A DNA stretch of 64,000 nucleotides, from contig BJOX01000145.1 in NCBI GenBank assembly GCA_009731375.1, forward strand, positions 549,417 to 613,416, read 5' to 3'. This DNA comes from Paulinella micropora (taxonomy: Eukaryota; Cercozoa; Imbricatea; Euglyphida). Made by a program: the position numbers and the translations under genes. The notes beneath the pieces were generated by a model that was not told the origin of the DNA, ran no database searches, and saw only the letters and a list, made by a program, of their open reading frames with translations. Positions 44,420-52,850 of this stretch are shown piece after piece (position 1 is the stretch's first letter; every line of letters starts with the position of its first letter).

Positions 44420-45658
44420 TTAAGGGTCCTCGATCCAAGTAAAAGCATACTGAATACTTATAGTCTGATTTGCAGTAGCCTGTGCTGTTATAGTTAGCCT
44501 TTCGCTTGGCAACATGTCATCTAAATCATAATCAGCAAAATTTATACTTTGAGCATCACTAGTATTCACGAATACAACAGCAATCACATTCCCGCCACTA
44601 ATAGTGGCAGTAGTATCAAACGAAACTAAACTCGTATTTGTATTGTTCTCTGCATACACGGCACCTGTAAGTGTAGCATTTTTTATTACCTTAATGATTG
44701 CGCTACTTTTAGTGTCAGTATTTAGAATATTTAGCCGTCTAGGATACACTATACTATAATTAGCATTAGTGTTTCCAATAATATTAGTATTATTTCTCAT
44801 AGTAAAAGCATGAGTTGCTACATTTGTTGTATTTGCTGTTCTTTCATAAATAAATGGAATACCTCTTATGATTTCAGTTCCTTCAATGAAGCATCCAACA
44901 CTGGCAATTCTAAGATTTTGGATTTGCGGATTAACACCAACAGCCAAAGAAGCCAAGAATGGTAAAGTAGTATTATTAAGAGATGTAGCAGTTTTGCTGT
45001 TGGCATATCGTATAGCATGGACTAGTTGAAATTGTCCAGTGTTTGGATTTTCAATATAAAATGATATCTGCCCGAAACCCAAGTATTGATATTTAATCTG
45101 AAATACATTACCCTTACTGAAATCAATGGCTGGTAAGTAATCCGTTCCATCTGCTTTATCTACATTCCATAGACTTTGTTTAACCTCAGTAATGACTGCG
45201 GAGTTGTTAAATTGGTATATTTTCATTACACCGCTTTCTCTTGAGAAGAAAAATCCATCCGTCAAGAAGGAATCACCAATACCTACATAAGATGAATATC
45301 CGCCTGCTTCATTTGTATTCCACAAAGCAGTAAATCTGACACATACACCCATACCAGCACGATATTTAATTTTCTTTTTTGTTTCAATGAATAATCTTGA
45401 ACCTCCAACTGCCTGTGTTGTTAGATATGCCATAGCACTCTTTTGCGCTAATGTAGCACTAGTAGTGATTGTGTTCCACTTAGAGGTATTTACATTATAC
45501 ATAAATGTTTCTTGTATAATCGGGGTGTATTGTGATGTTGCTAATTCGCCAAATGCTGTTTTTTCAACATTAGTCTCAAGATAGCCATCATGCCCTACTT
45601 TTACATTTACGAAATCTCCGTCTGGATTTTGTGCGATTAGATTTCTCTGGTGGGACAT
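44420..45658 (-). CDS. Putative virion protein, 412 aa, intact
   Basis: Starts MSHQRNLIAQNPDGDFVNVK, then KIKYRAGMGVCVRFTALWNT, VGIGDSFLTDGFFF, KGNVFQIKYQYLGFGQISFY, NPNTGQFQLVHAIRYA and a Thr/Asn-rich beta C-terminal half. No catalytic motif. Layout suggests jelly-roll or lectin-like structural modules; I recall similar 'QRNLxAQNPxGDFVN' proteins from viral metagenomes but no function. It is next to the MCP in both elements, so a capsid decoration or vertex protein is the best guess. Confidence 0.65.
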   Translation of the reverse strand: MSHQRNLIAQNPDGDFVNVKVGHDGYLETNVEKTAFGELATSQYTPIIQETFMYNVNTSKWNTITTSATLAQKSAMAYLTTQAVGGSRLFIETKKKIKYRAGMGVCVRFTALWNTNEAGGYSSYVGIGDSFLTDGFFFSRESGVMKIYQFNNSAVITEVKQSLWNVDKADGTDYLPAIDFSKGNVFQIKYQYLGFGQISFYIENPNTGQFQLVHAIRYANSKTATSLNNTTLPFLASLAVGVNPQIQNLRIASVGCFIEGTEIIRGIPFIYERTANTTNVATHAFTMRNNTNIIGNTNANYSIVYPRRLNILNTDTKSSAIIKVIKNATLTGAVYAENNTNTSLVSFDTTATISGGNVIAVVFVNTSDAQSINFADYDLDDMLPSERLTITAQATANQTISIQYAFTWIEDP

Positions 45659-45699
45659 AGTATATAAACAAAAAAAAAAAATTATTTTTATTATTCTTT

Positions 45700-47077
45700 C
45701 TAACTCATAAGGATTTCAATTCCTTTAACAAGCACACTTCGTTGAAGAATAGCATAAGTGTAATGGTTAAGATTGTTTCCAGCAGTAGTTGAAACGAACT
45801 CGTATCGCCTCTCAGTGTCAAGGCTCAGACCACTCACCTCATACCCGTCGGTATCCTTATCACACAGCGGGCGGTTGTTGTCCCATGTATCCACATGAAA
45901 CCAGTTGTAATGATAGACATCACTGTTTAGGATAGCACTCCCCTTCAACTTATCCTTCAAAATCATATAGTCTTCATTCTCAGAAGTGTCAATGTCAAAT
46001 TGTTGAAGACGAGAGCCGTCAAAGGGTCGTATAATACGAAATAATTTTTGCATCCGCTCTGTTATCGTTGTCAAAAGCGGTATTTTTATTTTCATCGTTG
46101 TGGAATGCGGAAGTATAAATTCTTCTAATTCTCTCACCCTGTGAGCGGTTCATTTTTACAACGAAATTTTGGCTTGCTGTTGAGAGGTTCTGTNNNNNNN
46201 NNNCACCTGTGCAGCACCAGTAGCAATACTGCTTGCATCAGTTCCATAGAAAGTAGAGCGGTTAGTACCCTCCCACACAATTCGCAAATCCAAAATTTCA
46301 TTAAAACCGATAGTCTTATCTAATTCAAAAATAGTTCCAAAAATCATACCCAACGGAAGTTTAACTTTAATGACAGGGGTAGCAGTTCCATTACCGCCTC
46401 CTTCAAAATACTTAGCCTCCTCAAAAGGAACATTAACAAGGCTATAATTTCCAGCAGTGCTATCGGCGAGAGCAGTATCATTATGACGGCGGGCATTAAC
46501 AAGTGGCACTTTGTAATAACCTTGAACTGCAGCAACCACTCCAGCAGTATTGGCCGCNNNNNNNNNNACCTTGAACTGCAGCAACTACTCCAGCAGTATT
46601 GACCGCATCAGTAATTGCCTTTCTTTCCGCTACACTTCCTATCTCAACTTTTCCAGCATTACACTTTTGAAGCATAGCCCCGCTAGATACACCCGCCCCG
46701 TGGTTTTCAAGTGCCATAAATTTTTCATACTTAATTTCAGGCTTCCAAATCATCTTAGTGTAATTGCCGACGTGTTGAAGATTGCACAAATATTGACCGC
46801 TTCGGCTTCGCAGTTCAATTCTTTGTATCATAGGCAAGCAATCCATAAACATACGATTATAACCAGCAGATGCGGTAGGGGTGTAAGTAAATCGCAACAC
46901 CGACCTCGCAAGGTTCAAAGGACGAGTAGGGATTTCAAAGGTGCTTTCATTTCCTCCCGCAGTGGTGAGAACAACATCAGCCGACCCTTCACGGGCAGTA
47001 AGTTTGTTCAATTCATACTTACCCGTGAGCAGTTCCTTAGTCTGATGGACTAGTTCTCCTCCGTATTGGACAGGCAT
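45700..47077 (-). pseudogene. Major capsid protein (double jelly-roll type), gapped
   Basis: Starts MPVQYGGELVHQTKELLTGK. Conserved with E1: NLARSVLRFTYTP, FMDCLPMIQRIEL, TKMIWKPE, NARRHNDTALA, PLGMIFGTIFELDKTIGFNE and SGLSLDTERRYEF. Two 10-N gaps (46194, 46558) and a further frame change near 46030-46150 disrupt it. At 46558 the same 39-nt sequence stands on both sides of the Ns, so this break is an unmerged contig overlap, not a mutation: the surplus of 49 nt equals the frame offset seen. The biological copy may be less damaged than it looks. Confidence 0.78.
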
Positions 47078-47161
47078 TTTTTGTTTTGTTTTTGAAGTAG
47101 TGTAAGTTGATTAATACACGAAATATATTTATAGAAAAAAATAAAATAATTAAAATAAATT

Positions 47162-47272
47162 GATATTTTATTCTGACTTCGTCATCATAAAACATCGTAA
47201 AAAATAATTAATGGTTGTCGATGTTTGAGAATAAGCGAGAGTGCGTAGCACGAAGCGCAATTCTCAAATATC
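47162..47272. repeat. E2 intergenic cassette 2
   Basis: GATATTTTATTCTGACTTCG, AAACATCG, AATTAAT centre, CGATGTTT, then an AGAATAAGCGAGAGTGCG hairpin arm and AAATATC. Lies between MCP and penton genes. Confidence 0.8.
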
Positions 47273-48083
47273 ATCGGGATTTCAACAGATTGAAGAATGA
47301 ATTAAATAAACTAAAGTAATTAGTTTCACGATAAACAAGCAATGCCATAACTATTCCCAAACCATTAAGATTAATTGCTTGGTCGTTTTCGTCCGTCAAG
47401 TAAAATCTAAATATATTGTTTGAATTAGCGGACAATGTTTTACCATACTCAGACCCGCTTCCATCATAAATGACAGAACCGAAAGGAATTTCGTTTGCAG
47501 TGTATATTTCTTGTAGCACATGATTATCACCTTCATTCACCAAATCAGATTGAAGATACAAAGTTTTTTCACCAGTTAGAATAATTACATTTGGCGATTT
47601 AATAAAATCATTAGTAAAGAAATATGTTCAATTTCTATCAAAACCCATTACCTCATGAATACGAGTATCACCATAAAATATAAACCGCGGTTGAATACCT
47701 CCGTTATTTGAAACACTGAATGTTAATTTGCCATCCTCCGCTTCCGTGTTTGTATTGTTGCTTGAGACAACATAAGTATAGTCATTCGGACTTTCTGCCG
47801 TCAGTATCTCAGACAACTTATTTTTTAAGTTGTTCATTGTGTAGTTACCCTAAGGTATTGTAATTAAAGCCTCATATCCGTCTTCGGATAATGTAAAAGT
47901 ATTATATGGTGAAGCCACAGAGTAATACGATTTCGGCACATAAATATGAAGAATTTTGCAGTGAGTTGGATTGTCTAGTGATTTTAAGTTTATCTCGTGT
48001 GTAAAGTCGCTGTCTGTCCCCGTTATTCGGTTTTTGCTGTTGATATAATAGATTCCAGAACTTCTCCCTCCCTTATAGTCCAT
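47271..48083 (-). pseudogene. Minor (penton-like) capsid protein, two in-frame stops
   Basis: 270 codons in one frame from MDYKGGRSSGIYYINSK. A TAG follows LITIP (E1 has Glu there) and a TGA follows GFDRN (E1 has Ser). Otherwise fully collinear with E1: FTHEINLKSLDNPTH, HIYVPKSYYSV, EIYTANEIPFGSVIYDG and INLNGLGIVMALLVYRE. Substitutions, not indels, so real decay or strain polymorphism. Confidence 0.7.
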
Positions 48084-48265
48084 GATATTTAGAATTGCGC
48101 TTTACTGCCCGAAGGGCGTAATCACTCTACGAGATGGTCGTGCTCCGCACTCTCGCTGATTCTAAACATCGTTTTTTTCTTTTCCAAAAAAATTAATGCT
48201 TATTGTAATCCTTAAAAGTGCGTAGCCCCCGATGTTTGTTGAAGACGAAGTCTGAAACAAATATC
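48084..48265. repeat. E2 intergenic cassette 3 (longest)
   Basis: GATATTTAGAATTGCG, the CTGCCCGAAGGGCG hairpin, CGTGCTCCGCACTCTCGC, GATTCTAAACATCG, T-rich centre, CGATGTTTGTTGAAGACGAAG and AAATATC. Fits exactly between the penton ATG and the protease stop. Confidence 0.85.
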
Positions 48266-49172
48266 AAATGTATGTATCAAAATTACCATAACCATTCTGT
48301 GCTTTTAATTTCTCCGCCTCTACTTCTTTTAAGTCTGTGTAGTCACTGGCAAATTTAAATTTAATGCCTTTTGCCCGCTCCATTAAAAACCTCATACTAT
48401 GCCAACCACACGTGTCTGATGTGTCTGATTGTTGCTTCACTTGATTGACCTTCATTAATAAATAACTATCGGGGTGGCTTCGGTCAATTAGTCTTTTCAT
48501 TTGTTGTTGAAAGTCTTCCGTCGGCTCGTAAAGTGCTAAAGGGTCATACACCTCACTTCAACACTTCTGTCTTTATCCAGACTTACCCATATAGCAATCC
48601 AATGAGACCCCGCTTGTTTGTGATTGTCCAAATTCATAATAAATCCGTATCGCTTTCTTTTTTCTGGATTTAGTTTGTAGATTTCATCACTTGCTATCGC
48701 TCCGAGATACCATCCATATTTTTTCATTATGTTGTCTATTTCATTAGTCATTAGTCCCCGCCCCTCACCCTCTTGCTGTGGTTGCTCTTGCTGTGGTTGC
48801 TCTTGCTGTGGCTCTGGCTCTGGTTGTTGTGGCTTTGGTGTCTCCACGACACTCGGCGGTATGGTTGTCTCCTCTGGTGGTGTTTGGTCTGGCGGTGTAG
48901 TCGTATCTGTTGCCGGCTCTGGTGGCGGGGGTAGCGGTGTCTCCGCGACGCTCGGGGGTAGCGGTTGGGGCATTCCCTCGTCAATATTCAAATCATTTGA
49001 AACTTGTTTATCAACATTTGGGTATATCGTCATTTTGTTCGTTAGAGTATTTACAAAGTCCTTTTTATTCATTGTGTGTTTCCAATCTTTGCGGGCTAAG
49101 TATTTTTTTATTTTCGCTATTGAAAATACCTTATCAATTAATTCTTCTAATGTCTTCGCTCCACTACCTTTT
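48264..49172 (-). pseudogene. Adenain/Ulp1-like cysteine protease, frameshifted, 5' end in gap
   Basis: Catalytic parts: GSHWIAIW (His), YDPLALYEP (Asp) and DTCGWHSMRFL (Cys), in order. One frameshift near 48545-48550, between the His and Asp segments (SVEV/YDPL). The linker is rich in Pro, Thr, Gln, with EPQQEQPQQE repeats, and longer than in E1. N-terminal KGSGAKTLEELIDKVFSIAK continues to the N gap at 49173. Capsid-maturation role as for E1. Confidence 0.8.
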
Positions 49173-49835
49173 NNNNNNNNNNNNNNNNNNNNNNNNNNNN
49201 NNNNNNNNNNNNNNNNNNNNNNNNNNNNNNNNNNNNNNNNNNNNNNNNNNNNNNNNNNNNNNNNNNNNNNNNNNNNNNNNNNNNNNNNNNNNNNNNNNNN
49301 NNNNNNNNNNNNNNNNNNNNNNNNNNNNNNNNNNNNNNNNNNNNNNNNNNNNNNNNNNNNNNNNNNNNNNNNNNNNNNNNNNNNNNNNNNNNNNNNNNNN
49401 NNNNNNNNNNNNNNNNNNNNNNNNNNNNNNNNNNNNNNNNNNNNNNNNNNNNNNNNNNNNNNNNNNNNNNNNNNNNNNNNNNNNNNNNNNNNNNNNNNNN
49501 NNNNNNNNNNNNNNNNNNNNNNNNNNNNNNNNNNNNNNNNNNNNNNNNNNNNNNNNNNNNNNNNNNNNNNNNNNNNNNNNNNNNNNNNNNNNNNNNNNNN
49601 NNNNNNNNNNNNNNNNNNNNNNNNNNNNNNNNNNNNNNNNNNNNNNNNNNNNNNNNNNNNNNNNNNNNNNNNNNNNNNNNNNNNNNNNNNNNNNNNNNNN
49701 NNNNNNNNNNNNNNNNNNNNNNNNNNNNNNNNNNNNNNNNNNNNNNNNNNNNNNNNNNNNNNNNNNNNNNNNNNNNNNNNNNNNNNNNNNNNNNNNNNNN
49801 NNNNNNNNNNNNNNNNNNNNNNNNNNNNNNNNNNN
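49173..49835. other. Assembly gap of 663 N
   Basis: The gap separates the protease N-terminus from the coiled-coil gene. In E1 the corresponding distance is about 560 nt, so the gap plausibly holds the rest of the coiled coil and no extra gene. Confidence 0.95.
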
Positions 49836-50418
49836 ATTGATATTGTGGTGGCGGTGGTAATGCTTGTATTCTATTTTTTCTGTCTTCTTCATATTTTACA
49901 TCATCTATGAGTTTTTGCTCCCTTCTTAGTTCTCTGGCTTTTTGTTCTTGTCGTTCCTTGATATCGGATAGTTCATTGCGGTGTATCCTTGCTAAATCAT
50001 CCTGCCTTTCCTTAGCATCTGCTATGTCTTTTCTTTCTTGCCTCTTCTTTTCTTCTTCAGCATCCGCCTGTGCTTTTTTCTCTGTTTGGTCTATCTCATC
50101 AATCTTATCGTATTTCTCTTTTCTGAGTTTGTCTAAGTGGTCATTAATGGCGGTTCTAGTATTTTGTTCAATTTCAGATAGGCTTTGGACTTTTCTTAAG
50201 TCTTCTTTTCGATTAGGTGTCCGCTTTGATTTTGGTCTGCTTAAGTATTTCATAAAAAGTTTAACGATTTGAAGTGTGCTCATATCATTTGTCTTTTTAC
50301 CAAAATTAAGATAATATTTTTTACCCTTCTGGATAATATACGGCTTCCCGCTCTTATTCCTATAAACCCTCGGGGGTCTTACCTTTGTCTTTTTTATTCG
50401 CTTAGTCTTAGCCGACAT
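49836..50418 (-). CDS. Coiled-coil protein, 3' part in gap
   Basis: About 194 visible residues from MSAKTKRIKKTKVRPPRVYR, then GKPYIIQKGKKYYLNFGKKT, STLQIVKLFMKYLSRP and a Glu/Lys/Arg coiled coil ending in ALPPPPQYQ at the gap. Same N-terminal motif as E1 16320-17192. Partial. Confidence 0.7.
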
Positions 50419-50424
50419 TCTATA

Positions 50425-50583
50425 GATAGTTTAGAATTGCGTTTTACTGCCCGAAGGGCGTAATCACTCTACGAGATGGTCGTGCTATCGCACTCTCACT
50501 TATTCTAAACCATCGTTTTTTAATTTTAGGAAAAAATAATGGTCATCGATGTTTTGTGATGACGGCAGTCAGAACAAAATATC
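50425..50583. repeat. E2 intergenic cassette 4
   Basis: TTTAGAATTGCG, CTGCCCGAAGGGCG hairpin, GCACTCTCACTTATTCTAAA, CATCG, centre with AATAATGG, CATCGATGTTTTGTGATGAC and AAAATATC. The left end (GATAGTT) is degenerate. Confidence 0.8.
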
Positions 50584-50584
50584 T

Positions 50585-50895
50585 TTAGAACTTCAAGGCG
50601 CCGCGTCCTCTCTGCTTACCATACCCCAGTCTTGATGCTACAGCACCAACACTACCAGCGTAAGGTACCCCGACACTACTTAATGCTCCCGCAGTCCTAG
50701 AGATTAACTTATTACCGCGAAGAAATTTATCAACGGCTATTGCGGTTTTCCCAACTTTTTGCCAGCTTGTCCCTTGCCTCCTTGCTTCTTCTTGCGACCT
50801 GTCTTCTTTTTGCCTCCAGCCATGTTTGTGCTTGAGTTAATAGTTCGTTTGCCGATTGTTGGAATGACTTCAACGCGAGTTGTTTTTACTACCAT
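50585..50895 (-). pseudogene. Small basic Gly/Lys-rich protein, frameshifted
   Basis: ATG at 50895 (MVVKTTRVEVIPTIGK) or 50823 (MAGGKKKTGRKKKQGGK). One frameshift near 50770 separates this Lys-rich part from SWQKVGKTAIAVDKF, LISRTAGALSSVGVPYAG and GYGKQRGRGALKF, which match E1 17256-17558. Too broken to appear as one frame. Likely DNA-binding core protein (inference). Confidence 0.6.
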
Positions 50896-50946
50896 AAAAG
50901 ATAGATGAATATATAATACAGAAAAAATAATTAATTCTAAATTTTT

Positions 50947-51765
50947 TTACTTGAGACGAAAGTTAAAATTTTTTCTTAATTCATCATCAACACTTGAGAC
51001 ATAAAGAAAATTAAATCGTTCCTGTGTTGCTTCGTGATATTTTTGAAGAAAATAATCAAAGTCAAAAGATAAGTCTAAATGTTTATACACGAGTTCCAAT
51101 TTGTCCTGAGACTGGCCCGGAAAGATTAATAAATAATCTAACTGCTTAATGGCTTCTGGCCGTAGGTCATTCAAATACTGACTTGACATAATCACCTTTG
51201 ATTTATAGTGCCTGTTCTTTTTTAGCAAATCACTTACGGACTTGTCTCTTAATCCGCTCCCTAAATCGTCCAAAACAAAAACAACCTCTGGAGTTATATA
51301 CTTACTCGGCCTTTCTTTTGCCTCTGCGGCGCTCTGTTTCTTTTTTTCTTCTTTTCCAAAGTATAAAAATTGTGGCTTCTCTATTTCTTCTTCATCTTTG
51401 ATTTCTCCTTCGTGTTGCTCGTCCTGTCTGTTCAGTTTGTCTAACTCATAATCAATGACATTAACACCATCTGATTTAAGAAAGGTATATATTGCCATCG
51501 GGTTGCCTCTGTTCTTAAAGTGCTTTACCATTGCTTTATAAATGTAGTCCTTGTGTATCGTTGAAGCAATAATGACAATACGGGTTTTTCTGTCTGTTGT
51601 CCGTTTCAGTATTTCAAAGAGTGCTGTCGTCTTACCGCTCTTCTTACGGGCAAAAAGAAATATGTTGGCATACGGCTCATTAAATAATTTATAACCCTTT
51701 GCTTTTTTGTTTCCATCACCCTCTTGTTTTACTGGCTTCACCTTGACATTGTTTATTTTAAGCAT
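50947..51765 (-). CDS. DNA-packaging ATPase (A32/FtsK-HerA type), intact
   Basis: 272 aa. Walker A in FLFARKKSGKTTALFEI, Walker B in VVFVLDDLGSGL, then IMSSQYLNDLRPEAIKQLDY. Strong similarity to E1 throughout, except the acidic loop between Walker motifs (about residues 115-150). Start abuts cassette 5. Confidence 0.93.
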   Translation of the reverse strand: MLKINNVKVKPVKQEGDGNKKAKGYKLFNEPYANIFLFARKKSGKTTALFEILKRTTDRKTRIVIIASTIHKDYIYKAMVKHFKNRGNPMAIYTFLKSDGVNVIDYELDKLNRQDEQHEGEIKDEEEIEKPQFLYFGKEEKKKQSAAEAKERPSKYITPEVVFVLDDLGSGLRDKSVSDLLKKNRHYKSKVIMSSQYLNDLRPEAIKQLDYLLIFPGQSQDKLELVYKHLDLSFDFDYFLQKYHEATQERFNFLYVSSVDDELRKNFNFRLK

Positions 51766-51888
51766 GATATTTTAGAATTGCGTTTCGTGCTCCGCACTCT
51801 CACTTATTCTAAAACATCGTTTTTTTCATTTACAAGAAATTAAATGGTTTTACGATGTTTGTTGAAGACGTAGTCTGAAATAAATATC
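51766..51888. repeat. E2 intergenic cassette 5
   Basis: GATATTTTAGAATTGCG, short CGTGCTCCGCACTCTC arm, TATTCTAAAACATCG, centre, CGATGTTTGTTGAAGACG and AAATATC. The CTGCCCGAAGGGCG hairpin seen in cassettes 3-4 is missing here. Confidence 0.85.
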
Positions 51889-52252
51889 AGCCTAGAAACT
51901 CTAGGCATACAACAATTCGGCCCGCTAAATTTCCTGTGTCAATATTTCCGCTGTCGGTTTCAAGGACTTTAAATGTATATTGTCCGTCAGTCCATCCAAC
52001 GACACCTAACTTATAACTGAGATTTGAAATGTTTGCTGTGGTGCTGTCCGCAAATGTTCCAATAATTCCAATTCTATCCATGTAAAGAATTCTTGTTTTG
52101 GTTTCGGTCTGGTCGTTCATATAGTGGATAAATTTTACATTCATTTTGGTGGGTGTGAATGACATTTGAATATTTTTATTAAATGTTTTGCTTCCTCCAG
52201 CAAAATCATTGCTCAGAAAAATAATCTTTTGGTATTTGAACTCACTCATCAT
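51887..52252 (-). CDS. Conserved 121-aa protein, probable virion component
   Basis: Collinear with E1 18543-18914 (KYQKIIFLSNDF, SFTPTKMNVKFIHYMND, RIGIIGTFADS and AGRIVVCLEFLG). Intact. No family recognised. Confidence 0.7.
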   Translation of the reverse strand: MMSEFKYQKIIFLSNDFAGGSKTFNKNIQMSFTPTKMNVKFIHYMNDQTETKTRILYMDRIGIIGTFADSTTANISNLSYKLGVVGWTDGQYTFKVLETDSGNIDTGNLAGRIVVCLEFLG

Positions 52253-52274
52253 ATATTTTGTATAATATAAAAAA

Positions 52275-52523
52275 ATGATTTTAATATTCTTGTTTATGTG
52301 GTCTGTGTTAGGTCGGACTGCCTGCGACTTTTACTCACGGATAAGCGAAAAAAAGAATATAAGTTGTGTTTATTGTATTCAAAAAGGTATAGATACTAAA
52401 TTTAAATGTGTGTATAAGCCAATGTCAGATTGGTGTATTAGTTTTGATGAAGCCATTCCTTTAATGTGCTCAAATGATAATATGTGGTATATGACACATA
52501 TATACGAATGTTCATTTCTTTGA
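52275..52523 (+). CDS. Small secreted Cys-rich protein
   Basis: 82 aa, intact. Signal-peptide-like start (MILIFLFMWSVLGRTA), then C at DFYSRISEKKNISCVYCIQK, FKCVYKP, SDWCISF, PLMCS and YECSF: seven Cys in the mature part. It is encoded against the virion genes in both proviruses and keeps its Cys positions. Could act outside or at the surface of the infected cell, or be an ER-processed virion factor; nothing more can be said. Confidence 0.65.
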   Translation: MILIFLFMWSVLGRTACDFYSRISEKKNISCVYCIQKGIDTKFKCVYKPMSDWCISFDEAIPLMCSNDNMWYMTHIYECSFL

Positions 52524-52850
52524 AAAAGGTGATGGAATGCAAATGCCGATAAGCAATGTTAGGATTCCGACATAAGTATTAGCAACCTCGCAAGGCAAGT
52601 TCTTTTCAGATAGCCTTACGATACAAAGGGTTATAAAGGAGATAATGATACCCATTTGAAATAAGTATTTAATAAGTCGGCTGTCGGTTGGTCTGTTTTT
52701 TATACAACAACAATTTCAGTTATCTTCCAATTCGTGCTCTACTTTTTTTTCCTCATTCTTCAGTGAAATGTCTAAAACACGATTTTTCATTTCTGGAGTT
52801 AGTTCGCCATCTATTTCAATGACTGGCGGTGGTGGGTGTAATCTAGGCAT
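52512..52850 (-). pseudogene. Two-TM membrane protein, Trp codon changed to TGA
   Basis: 113 codons in one frame, MPRLHPPPPVIEIDGELTPE to CIPSPFSKK. One TGA replaces the Trp before NCCCIKNRP that E1 has as TGG (single G-to-A). TM segments as in E1. Its ATGCCTAG start overlaps the fibre stop by 8 nt. Its 3' end overlaps the convergent secreted-protein gene. Confidence 0.7.

Noticed and set aside
48729-49910. Long plus-strand frames at 48.7-49.9 kb
   Set aside because: They read through the N gap and mirror the Pro/Gln linker of the protease.
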